64,000 bases of DNA, taken from positions 310,001-374,000 of the forward strand of contig NZ_OY781939.1 in assembly GCF_963677315.1 (NCBI RefSeq). Direction: 5' to 3'. This stretch comes from an uncultured Sphaerochaeta sp. (lineage in GTDB: Bacteria > Spirochaetota > Spirochaetia > Sphaerochaetales > Sphaerochaetaceae). How positions within the stretch are numbered: the first letter of the stretch is position 1; each line of letters starts with the position of its first letter. The notes under the pieces are model-generated. The model did not search any database and was not told where the DNA came from. It worked only from the letters and a program-made list of their open reading frames with translations. Positions 56,500 through 64,000 of this stretch are shown here, piece by piece. The position numbers were made by a program, and so were the translations under genes.

Positions 56500-57791
56500 T
56501 TCACACATATTGGCTTGAGACCTACGGTTGCCAGATGAACATTGCCGAAAGCAATGCACTGGAACTGCAGCTCAAAGGAGCCGGATTGGTTCCCGCAGCA
56601 AGTGCTGAACAAGCAGATTGCGCTATTTTGAATACCTGTACTGTACGAAAAAGTGCTGATAATCGTATCTGGGGAAGACTTGGTTTCTTTGGTCGGATCA
56701 AGAAAGAGCGACCCTTTACCTTGATTGTAACCGGCTGCATGGCAGAACGCCTGCAAGAGGATCTGAAAGATGAAGCCCCACAGGTAGATTATGTGATCGG
56801 GACGAACGACAAACAACGTATCGTCAATATTCTCACCAGTAAGGATGGGAAAATGGACGAGCACTCCCAGTCCTATACCTTTGGATCATCTTACTATCAG
56901 GAAGGTGAATTCAGCTCCTTTATTCCCATCATGAATGGCTGTAACAATTTTTGTGCTTACTGCATTGTCCCCTACGTACGTGGACGGGAAGTGTCACGAC
57001 CAGTTGAAGATATTGTGAAGGAATTTGCTTTCCTCGACTCCAAGGGAGTAAAGGAAATAACCCTGCTTGGGCAGAATGTAAATAGTTATCACTTTGAGCA
57101 GGATGGGGAAATTATCAACTTTCCCAAGTTGCTAAAGATCCTGGCAGCTCAAAAACACTCGGTCAAGTGGATACGTTTTGAAAGCCCTCACCCCAAGGAT
57201 TTTACCAGCGAACTGGTACAGGTGATCAAGGAAGAGAACGTGATTGCACGTCACTTACATATTCCACTGCAGAGTGGATCAACGAGAATCCTCTCCCTCA
57301 TGAACCGCAAATACTCTCAGGAACAATTCCTTTCACTGATCGATGAGATCAGGGAAGCAGTTCCTGAGATTACATTTTCCACCGATGTAATGGTTGGCTT
57401 CCCCTCCGAAACAGAAGAGGAGTATCAGGAAACACTACATGTTCTCTCTCATATGAGGTGTCTTGAAGCATTCATGTACTACTTTAATCCCCGAGAGGGC
57501 ACCAAGGCCGTAGACATGGAAGGGCAAGTGGATGAGGAGATAAGGAAGAGACGACTGAGCGAACTTATTTCTTTTCAACATGCCATTTTTGCGGACGAGA
57601 AGACAAAACGCAGTCATGAGGAAGTTGAGGTACTGGTTACCCAGGTTTCCAAGAACGATGCTTCCCAGATGCTCGGAAAAACAGAGCACAATGAAATGGT
57701 CGTTTTCTCTGGTTCTCCTGAAAAAGGAAATATTGTTACAGTTCGCCTGAATGAATTGAAAGGAAACACCTATAGCGGAATTCTGGTATAA
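56496..57791 (+). CDS. miaB: tRNA-2-methylthio-N6-dimethylallyladenosine synthase MiaB
   Basis: 431 residues. It adds the methylthio group to i6A37 in tRNA. The N-terminal cluster Cys are in YGCQMN, NTCTVR and TGCMAE; the radical-SAM motif is GCNNFCAYCIVPYVRG. PLQSGSTRIL, MNRKYSQEQF and a TRAM domain at the end complete it. Coupled to folD, with the sirtuin 11 nt further on. Confidence 0.97.
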   Translation: MIHTYWLETYGCQMNIAESNALELQLKGAGLVPAASAEQADCAILNTCTVRKSADNRIWGRLGFFGRIKKERPFTLIVTGCMAERLQEDLKDEAPQVDYVIGTNDKQRIVNILTSKDGKMDEHSQSYTFGSSYYQEGEFSSFIPIMNGCNNFCAYCIVPYVRGREVSRPVEDIVKEFAFLDSKGVKEITLLGQNVNSYHFEQDGEIINFPKLLKILAAQKHSVKWIRFESPHPKDFTSELVQVIKEENVIARHLHIPLQSGSTRILSLMNRKYSQEQFLSLIDEIREAVPEITFSTDVMVGFPSETEEEYQETLHVLSHMRCLEAFMYYFNPREGTKAVDMEGQVDEEIRKRRLSELISFQHAIFADEKTKRSHEEVEVLVTQVSKNDASQMLGKTEHNEMVVFSGSPEKGNIVTVRLNELKGNTYSGILV

Positions 57792-57802
57792 TTTGGAGTG
57801 TA

Positions 57803-58600
57803 ATGGAAAAACAACTAGCATTCGAGAAAAAATTCAACACACTCAGAGCAATGATCAGGGGAAGCCGTTCCCTGGTCGTGCTTACTGGTGCAGGCATCTC
57901 AACGCTCTCCGGAATACCTGACTTTCGAAGCAGCAGTGGAATATATGCAAAACGTTGGAATGAGTATCGAGTTGAAGAGATCTTGAGTATCGGATTTTTT
58001 CATGCTCACCCAGAGCTCTTCTACGAATGGGCCAGGGAGTTCTGGTATACATTGGATTCTTTTCAACCGAATGTGGTTCATAGCAGTCTTGCTACCTTGG
58101 AGAGAAAAGGTTATGTGCGAGGTGTATTTACACAAAATATTGACATGCTGCATAAGAAGGCAGGAAGTCGAAAGTGTTATGAGTTACATGGGAGTGCTGA
58201 ACACCACCACTGCACAAACTGCAATAGCTACTACTCATATGCATCCATTGCCCCTATCGTATTGAAAGGAGAAGTACCACGGTGTACTCAGTGTGGGGCT
58301 GTGATCAAACCAGATATCACCTTCTATGGAGAGAACCTTGACTCCTTGGTGCTAGCCAAGGCATATGAAATGTTCAGCCATAGTGATCTTACACTGGTCT
58401 TGGGCTCCTCACTGTTGGTACAACCTGCTGCAAACCTGCCGTATCATTCACTGCAGAATAGTGCTTCGCTGGTAATCGTAAACAAGCAAAAAACTGGATA
58501 CGATCGATCAGCTACTTTGCAGTTCACTGACTTACAACAATTCGGTGAAGCACTCGAGGTATTTGCAGAAACACTTGAGGAAAGAAAATCACTGGTTTAA
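57803..58600 (+). CDS. NAD-dependent protein deacylase (sirtuin, CobB-like)
   Basis: 265 residues. NAD motifs are LTGAGISTLSGIPDFRSSSG, TQNIDMLHKKAGS and LVLGSSLLVQPAA. The catalytic His is in ELHGSAEHHHC. Zinc is held by CTNC and CTQC. It removes acyl groups from lysines. The bacterial sirtuin R/Y signs of desuccinylases are not obvious. The ATG at 57803 has TTGGAG upstream. Confidence 0.95.
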   Translation: MEKQLAFEKKFNTLRAMIRGSRSLVVLTGAGISTLSGIPDFRSSSGIYAKRWNEYRVEEILSIGFFHAHPELFYEWAREFWYTLDSFQPNVVHSSLATLERKGYVRGVFTQNIDMLHKKAGSRKCYELHGSAEHHHCTNCNSYYSYASIAPIVLKGEVPRCTQCGAVIKPDITFYGENLDSLVLAKAYEMFSHSDLTLVLGSSLLVQPAANLPYHSLQNSASLVIVNKQKTGYDRSATLQFTDLQQFGEALEVFAETLEERKSLV

Positions 58601-58637
58601 CTTTCGCTCTTACAGTTTTCCCCGTACAATAACGAAT

Positions 58638-60167
58638 ATGAAAGTTGTTGTCGCGGATGATGAGAGAAGAGTATGTGCCCTTATAGTTGCATTGATTGAC
58701 TGGGATGGACTAGATCTACAGAACGTTGGGACTGCCTATGATGGATTGGAAGCTTTTGATGTAATCAAGCGAGAGAAGCCTGATCTGGTTATCACTGATA
58801 TACGTATGCCAGGTCTCGATGGCTTGGAATTGATCAGTAAGGCAAAAGCACTATATCCAGATTTGCAATTCATTATTATCAGTGGCCATAAACAGTTTGA
58901 CTATGCACAGAGTGCCATCAAATACGGTGTAGGCGAATACCTGCTGAAACCGATTAAGAAGCAGGAGTTGAACCAAACACTGCAAAGGATGAAGAATCGA
59001 TACAGTGAGCAATCATCATCGAAAGCCTTGCAGAAACAAGTAAAGGAAGATAGAGAGTATTTAAAGAGTACCAGTTTTTTATCATTCTTGAAGAATAATG
59101 ATCCTCAGATTCTCTCTCCCTGGATTACCGACAACACCGTGCTTTGTATCGGGATAATTGGTATACAGAGTCCATCAAAGGATCCAGTGGTTCAACTGCT
59201 TCAAGAAAAAGTGAGAACTGCTGTGGAAAGAGACTCCTTCAATGTCTGTCTTCAAGCATATCAAGGAGATCTATACCTATTTTATACCTATCAGAGTGAA
59301 CAACGTTCTCAGGTAATTTTGGGGGCTGAGAATTTGGTTGAAATGCTCAAGGTTCAGGCTCAGATATTTCAAGATTTAAGATGTTCGATAGCTATAGGAT
59401 TGGAGGTAACAACTCTTGTTGATCTTCCTATATCATTGTTATCAGCAAAACAAGCCTTAACAAGAAGACTGGTAGAAGGACATCATCGCTTGTTTGAAGC
59501 CGAAGACTTGGAAAAATGTACCATTGATCCTTTCCTTCAAAGTGTAGCAGTTTCGTTCGAGAAATGTTGTGCTCAAGACAATCAGAATACTGATTATCTC
59601 ACTTCAGATATGTTTCGTACCTTGGAGAAACAACAGGTTTCCCTCTATACCACAGTGGAAGTGCTTCTTCAGTCCTACCGACAAGCCCTACAGTTTGCCA
59701 AAGAACAGTGTGCACAGGAGGATACAGTAGAGAACCATGAACAGGCAATGCTTGAAGCAGAATCTCTGGAAGCGGTAAAACTAGCCTACTGTAAGGCAAT
59801 GCATACACTCCTAGTTCAGTATCGCGAGGCACGGGAAGTACTGGTTAGTAAACCCATAAGAATTTCTATAAACTATCTCCAAAAACATTATAAGGATGAG
59901 ATGCTCAGTCTGGATCTTGTAAGTGAACAGGTACATCTCAACAGTTCCTATTTCAGTGCACTCTTTAAAAAGAGCATGGGTGTCGGTTTTAGTGACTATG
60001 TACTTGCCCTCAGAATCCAGGAGGCAAAACGTTTACTGGTGGATACAAATAAAGGGATAGCTGAGATAGCATTTGAAATAGGTTATCATGATCCGAAGCA
60101 CTTTACGAAGTTGTTCAAAAAGAGTTGTCAGATTAAGCCTAATGAATACAGGAAGCTCTATGGCTGA
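58638..60167 (+). CDS. AraC-type response regulator (YesN-like)
   Basis: 509 residues. A receiver domain at 1-120 has VVADDE and the phospho-Asp in LVITDIRMPG, with Lys in LLKPIKK. The middle ~270 residues are a variable linker. The C-terminus has two AraC helix-turn-helix units (LVSEQVHLNSSYFSALFKKS, IAEIAFEIGYHDPKHFTKLF). The ATG at 58638 follows the family start. The kinase gene overlaps it by 8 nt. It probably controls a sugar-transport set, perhaps the one just downstream. Confidence 0.93.
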   Translation: MKVVVADDERRVCALIVALIDWDGLDLQNVGTAYDGLEAFDVIKREKPDLVITDIRMPGLDGLELISKAKALYPDLQFIIISGHKQFDYAQSAIKYGVGEYLLKPIKKQELNQTLQRMKNRYSEQSSSKALQKQVKEDREYLKSTSFLSFLKNNDPQILSPWITDNTVLCIGIIGIQSPSKDPVVQLLQEKVRTAVERDSFNVCLQAYQGDLYLFYTYQSEQRSQVILGAENLVEMLKVQAQIFQDLRCSIAIGLEVTTLVDLPISLLSAKQALTRRLVEGHHRLFEAEDLEKCTIDPFLQSVAVSFEKCCAQDNQNTDYLTSDMFRTLEKQQVSLYTTVEVLLQSYRQALQFAKEQCAQEDTVENHEQAMLEAESLEAVKLAYCKAMHTLLVQYREAREVLVSKPIRISINYLQKHYKDEMLSLDLVSEQVHLNSSYFSALFKKSMGVGFSDYVLALRIQEAKRLLVDTNKGIAEIAFEIGYHDPKHFTKLFKKSCQIKPNEYRKLYG

Positions 60168-61182
60168 TACCTATCGATATCTAGAATCACGTATAATCCT
60201 TATTGCCTCTCTCTTTGTATTGCACGTCCTCCTTGTGCTTGCTGGTATGTTTCTCTACCTAGAGGAACGTATCCAGACACCACTGGTTCTTCTTTTCTCA
60301 CTTGTAAGCTTTTTCTTTCTGCTGGCTTTTAGTTATTGGTGGATAGTGCTGCCATATAAAAGAACAAAACATATCTGGCAGTTGTTTGCTACTGGATACA
60401 CCTTTCGATCAATAATAGACGAACAAACCCCGTTAGCGAAGGAATTGGTTTCGGTCAATAGAACCTTGCAGACGGTGCTCAATAACGATCACTTAATGAA
60501 TGCGAGCAAGCGTCAAGCTCAATTCTTGGCGCTCCAGAATCAGATTAATCCTCATTTCCTTTACAACACCTTGGAAGGGATTCGCAGTGAAGCACTGCTT
60601 GCTGGGCTAGATTCAGTTGCTACCATGACCGAAGCACTCTCCACATTTTTTCGCTATACCATTAGCAATGTAGAGAACTTGGTGACTCTTGGCCAAGAGC
60701 TTGAAAATACCAAGAATTACTTTTTTATCCAACAGTTTCGATTCGGCACCAGAATCAAGTTGAGTATAATATTTGATGAAGAAGAAGCAAAAGACATCCT
60801 CCTGTACCGTATACCTAAACTCACTCTTCAACCTATTGTTGAGAACTGTATCCTCCATGGTCTTGAATGCAAGGTAGGGGAAGGACATCTTCTAATTCGT
60901 TTGGAACGTACTCAGTCCAGGCTCATCGTAACCGTAAGTGATGATGGGGTAGGGATGGAGACTGAGATACTGGAGAAAATCCAGAGAGGGTTGAATATAC
61001 GCAGTTTTGATTATGTGAAGCGAGAGGAGAAAGAAAGCGGAATCGCATTGGTGAATGTCAACAATAGAATCAAATTATTGTTCGGGGAGCAGTATGGTCT
61101 CACTGTAACCAGCCAGAAACAAGTGGGGACAGATGTAATCATCTCATTGCCAGCAAGCAAGCAGGAGAAAGCTGAATCATGA
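60160..61182 (+). CDS. Histidine kinase of the YesM/LytS type with minimal sensor
   Basis: 340 residues. Two membrane helices (about 12-33 and 41-65) leave only ~7 residues outside, so it has no ordinary external sensor. The His box is FLALQNQINPHFLYNTLEGI; the ATPase has LQPIVENCILHGLE, VSDDGVGM and ALVNVNNRIKLLFG. The HAMP domain of YesM kinases is not evident. The ATG at 60160 lies in the overlap with the regulator. It probably gets its signal from a partner protein (inference). Confidence 0.9.
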   Translation: MADTYRYLESRIILIASLFVLHVLLVLAGMFLYLEERIQTPLVLLFSLVSFFFLLAFSYWWIVLPYKRTKHIWQLFATGYTFRSIIDEQTPLAKELVSVNRTLQTVLNNDHLMNASKRQAQFLALQNQINPHFLYNTLEGIRSEALLAGLDSVATMTEALSTFFRYTISNVENLVTLGQELENTKNYFFIQQFRFGTRIKLSIIFDEEEAKDILLYRIPKLTLQPIVENCILHGLECKVGEGHLLIRLERTQSRLIVTVSDDGVGMETEILEKIQRGLNIRSFDYVKREEKESGIALVNVNNRIKLLFGEQYGLTVTSQKQVGTDVIISLPASKQEKAES

Positions 61183-62636
61183 AAGAGGAAGTATTTCGTC
61201 TTGAGCAGGTATCGCTTCCTCCGTTTTTACACGATATAAACATTCAACTTTTTAAAGGAGAGGTAGTTGGCCTAATAGGGGTGAATGCACTTGGTATCGA
61301 GGAACTGCTCACCATTTTCCAGAAGAACATCCCACTCCATTACGGACATGTTTACTGCCAAGAGCAATTGGTCAATGATTACCTCTCCAGCAATCGTAAA
61401 GAGAATAATGTAGCGGTGATTGATCGTAAGAGTATGCTTATCGATAATCTGAGTGTTGAGGAAAATCTCTTTATCCTCAGAAAAGGAAGTAAGCAACATC
61501 TCATCAAGTATAAACTACTTTCCTCACAGATGCAGCAACTGCTGGCACCATTCCACCTTGAAATCAGTAACAGAACTCTAGTGAGTGACCTTTCTTCTTT
61601 TGAGAAGCTGGTGATACAATTTGTAAAGGCCAAACTATCCAGAAGTAGCTTAGTCATTCTCAAGGATATTTCTACCTTCGTCAGTGAGATGGATTTGGCA
61701 AAGCTGCAACCGATTCTTACCAATTTCATACATGAAGGAATGACATTCCTCTATGTATGTAATCACCACCAAGAAGCTTTTCGTTTCTCACACCGATGTT
61801 ATCTTATGCGAGAAGGTAAAATTATCAAACACCTATATCCTGATCAGATGAATGACAGGGTGATCAACCAATACGCCTATGAATTCAAGGAATCCATCGA
61901 AGAAGGGAAGCGACAGGAACAATATATCCAGAGACCTATCTCAGAAGGCTATTTTAAAATCAACCACCTCTCCTATCGTAACATAAAAGATATACATCTT
62001 CAAATCGAAAAAGGCGAAACAGTAGTGCTCATGGATAGTGAAAATCTTATTTTGGAACAACTATTCTTATTGTTGAAGGGTGAGACAGAACCTGAATCAG
62101 GAAGCATTTTGTTGGAAGGGAAAAGACCTACAATCTCCGATCGCTCCATCGCACTGGTTCCAGCAAAACCTGAACAAAGTCTCATTTTTCCCCAACTCAC
62201 GGTATTGGACAATCTGTTATTCACCAGTGACCATAAGGTGCCGTATCTTTGGTTGACGCGGAAACGTAGAGTTGCACTTGGCCACGATTTGGAAGAACCC
62301 TTTGGAGAATCAATAACTGAAACATCTGCAGAGGAGTACTCCCAGTCCTATAAATTAAGATTGGTGTATCAACGATTACTCCTCCAAAAACCTACATTTC
62401 TTTGTGCTGTACAGCCATTCGCTTCGATAGATATGTATCAACGAATTGAATTGATTTCCACCTATGACCTATTGAAACAGCGAGGAACTACCATCCTCAT
62501 CCTCGCAGTTTCACTATCAGATACGCTGCAGATTGCAGACCGTCTGTTGCTGTGTAAGGATGGAATGATTGATCGACAACTGCTGCGTCATGAATTTTCT
62601 CAATATCGAGGTTTTGCGGGATCAATTCCTCAATAA
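61179..62636 (+). CDS. Degenerate tandem ABC ATPase-like protein (RbsA/MglA relative)
   Basis: 485 residues with two ABC-ATPase-like halves. In half 1, Walker A is GLIGVNALGIEELL (no Lys, no Ser/Thr), the signature is SDLSSFEKL and Walker B is LVILKDIST, without Asp-Glu; the H-loop is VCNHHQE. In half 2, Walker A is VVLMDSENLILEQ and Walker B FLCAVQPFASID. So neither half should hydrolyse ATP. The start overlaps the kinase stop as ATGA, so it belongs to the two-component operon. I infer a signalling or adaptor role. Confidence 0.85.
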   Translation: MKEEVFRLEQVSLPPFLHDINIQLFKGEVVGLIGVNALGIEELLTIFQKNIPLHYGHVYCQEQLVNDYLSSNRKENNVAVIDRKSMLIDNLSVEENLFILRKGSKQHLIKYKLLSSQMQQLLAPFHLEISNRTLVSDLSSFEKLVIQFVKAKLSRSSLVILKDISTFVSEMDLAKLQPILTNFIHEGMTFLYVCNHHQEAFRFSHRCYLMREGKIIKHLYPDQMNDRVINQYAYEFKESIEEGKRQEQYIQRPISEGYFKINHLSYRNIKDIHLQIEKGETVVLMDSENLILEQLFLLLKGETEPESGSILLEGKRPTISDRSIALVPAKPEQSLIFPQLTVLDNLLFTSDHKVPYLWLTRKRRVALGHDLEEPFGESITETSAEEYSQSYKLRLVYQRLLLQKPTFLCAVQPFASIDMYQRIELISTYDLLKQRGTTILILAVSLSDTLQIADRLLLCKDGMIDRQLLRHEFSQYRGFAGSIPQ

Positions 62637-62710
62637 TCCAAAATAATTCCACCTCTTTCTAAAAAAAGGGCACCTATCTAGCTTACTATTCCCATGCAAC
62701 ACTTACATAC

Positions 62711-64000
62711 ATGAATGATCAACCATACATCGTAGAAATGGAACATATTACCAAGACCTTTCCAGGTGTAAAAGCACTGGATGATGTCCAGTTCCGCTTA
62801 AAGGCTGGCCAGGTTATGGCATTACTTGGGGAGAATGGGGCTGGGAAGTCCACATTAGTGAAAATCCTCAGCGGAGTATACACCAGGAACAGCGGAACAA
62901 TGAGGTTGTTTGGAAATACGATTGAAGGCGATCTTACTCCCAAACAAGCTCAAGAACTAGGAATATCGATCATACATCAAGAATTGAATATGTGTTCTCA
63001 TCTTACTGTCTGTCAGAATATTTTCCTTGGACATGAACATACAACAGGGAGATTGCTTGACAACAAGAGTATGCGCAGCCGGGCGAAGGAAGTATTGCAA
63101 TCTCTTGATATTGACCTTGACCCTGACATGCTTGTTGGTGACTTGGCAGTATCGAAACAACAGATGGTGGAGATTGCAAAGGCTTTGCAATCAAATGCAA
63201 AGGTACTAATTATGGATGAGCCCACCAGTGCATTGACTAGTGTGGAGATTAACCAACTCTTTCGGCTAATCAAGGGCCTAAAAGAGAAGGGGGTGGGAAT
63301 CATTTATATCAGTCACCGTCTGGAAGAGTTGCAACATATCATTGATACAGTAACCATAATGCGGGATGGAAGATTCATTCTTGAAAAACCCTTTCATGAC
63401 CTTACCATGAACCAGATTATCGCACATATGGTAGGAAGGGAGATTAAGGAGAAATTTCCTAGGATTCCTGCTCATCAAGGGAAAAAACTATTCAGCGTAC
63501 AAAATCTGTGTGCAGGTCCATTGGTACGGGAGATAAATTTTGATGTCTACGAGGGTGAAATACTCGGTTTTGCTGGATTGATGGGAGCTGGACGTACTGA
63601 AATGACGAGAGCCATTTTTGGTGTAGATCCAAAAGAGCAAGGCCTCATAACTGTTGACGGAACGGAAGTTACTATCAATTGTCCAGAGGATGCGATACGT
63701 CATGGTTTGGTGCTTGCTCCTGAAGATAGAAAGAAAGACGGAATCTGCGTCAAGCTCTCAGTGAGAGAAAACATTGCCTTGCCTAACCTTGACTTGCTTT
63801 GCTCCAAGGCTGGCGTTATTAATCGCAAGAAAGAAGCCGAAATGGTCAACAAAGCTATTAAGGACTTGAAGATCAAGCTTGCAAATGCAGAGGTCGATGC
63901 TTCTTCCTTGTCAGGAGGAAACCAACAAAAGGTAGTCGTGGGTAAGTGGCTTGCCAGAAATAGTAAAGTAGTTATCTTTGATGAGCCAACACGTGGAATA
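62711..64000 (+). CDS. Sugar ABC transporter ATPase (RbsA/MglA type), 3' end outside window
   Basis: The frame is open to the right edge; 430 codons are visible. Half 1 is intact: Walker A LLGENGAGKSTL, VSKQQMVEIAKAL signature, Walker B VLIMDEPTSAL and H-loop YISHRLEEL. Half 2 has the usual RbsA/MglA replacement GLMGAGRTEMTRAI, with SLSGGNQQKVVVGKWLA and IFDEPTRGI at the edge. It energises a ribose/galactose-type importer whose permease is probably beyond the window. Its N-terminal ATG has a weak ribosome site. It follows the degenerate homologue by 74 nt. Confidence 0.93.
   Translation, partial: MNDQPYIVEMEHITKTFPGVKALDDVQFRLKAGQVMALLGENGAGKSTLVKILSGVYTRNSGTMRLFGNTIEGDLTPKQAQELGISIIHQELNMCSHLTVCQNIFLGHEHTTGRLLDNKSMRSRAKEVLQSLDIDLDPDMLVGDLAVSKQQMVEIAKALQSNAKVLIMDEPTSALTSVEINQLFRLIKGLKEKGVGIIYISHRLEELQHIIDTVTIMRDGRFILEKPFHDLTMNQIIAHMVGREIKEKFPRIPAHQGKKLFSVQNLCAGPLVREINFDVYEGEILGFAGLMGAGRTEMTRAIFGVDPKEQGLITVDGTEVTINCPEDAIRHGLVLAPEDRKKDGICVKLSVRENIALPNLDLLCSKAGVINRKKEAEMVNKAIKDLKIKLANAEVDASSLSGGNQQKVVVGKWLARNSKVVIFDEPTRGI

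Overview
The window looks like chromosomal DNA of a free-living, sugar-fermenting spirochaete, most like Sphaerochaeta. This is inferred from gene content; no search was run. The pointers are a spirochaete-type V-ATPase operon (E, DUF2764, A, B, D, I, K), binding proteins with short signal peptides ending in FA followed by a Gly-rich start instead of a lipobox Cys, an LptD-like protein and many carbohydrate ABC transporter parts. Most of it is dense housekeeping sequence with overlapping genes.

Layout: 0-2.5 kb, a PAS/GGDEF/EAL signalling protein cut by the left edge, then tRNA-Val(TAC). 2.6-5.5 kb, a four-gene operon (CmpB-like membrane protein, YggS, small membrane protein, RluA-type pseudouridine synthase). 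5.4-6.6 kb, a reverse-strand pair (metallo-beta-lactamase-fold hydrolase, Cys-rich pentapeptide-like protein). 6.7-10 kb, rsgA and mutS2. 10-12.5 kb, two diverged GIY-YIG-like paralogues around a DUF6530-like gene, uridine phosphorylase and an orphan gene. 12.5-19.9 kb, the V-ATPase operon, whose K subunit carries the Na+-type ligand set. 19.9-25.8 kb, an arabinoside-uptake locus (ArsR-type regulator with a large C-terminal domain, binding protein, two permeases, GH51 arabinofuranosidase). 25.8-27.5 kb, ogt, a nitroreductase and a YhcH-like protein.

27.6-45.9 kb holds ispG, uvrA, the LptD-like gene, phoH, a 7TM-HD phosphodiesterase, ybeY, a CBS protein, the glycolytic gap-pgk-tpiA set with secG, a flavodoxin, an exported parvulin, nusB, map and a phosphoribosyltransferase. 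45.9-52.2 kb holds a DUF624/anchored-protein pair, then a UgpB-like ABC importer with a glycerophosphodiester phosphodiesterase and an exported metallo-hydrolase, probably a glycerophosphodiester-scavenging unit.

The most striking system is at 52.3-53.7 kb: an AT-rich three-gene operon of HicA-like toxin, HicB-like antitoxin with a 57-residue C-terminal tail, and a SecB-like chaperone, behind a promoter overlapped by a perfect inverted repeat. This has the form of a toxin-antitoxin-chaperone (TAC) module of HicAB type. Next come a reverse-strand surface pair (beta-barrel and lipoprotein), folD-miaB-sirtuin, and from 58.6 kb an operon of AraC-type response regulator, histidine kinase with almost no external sensor and an ABC ATPase-like protein that has lost its ATP-binding motifs in both halves. 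An intact RbsA/MglA-type ATPase follows and runs off the right edge.
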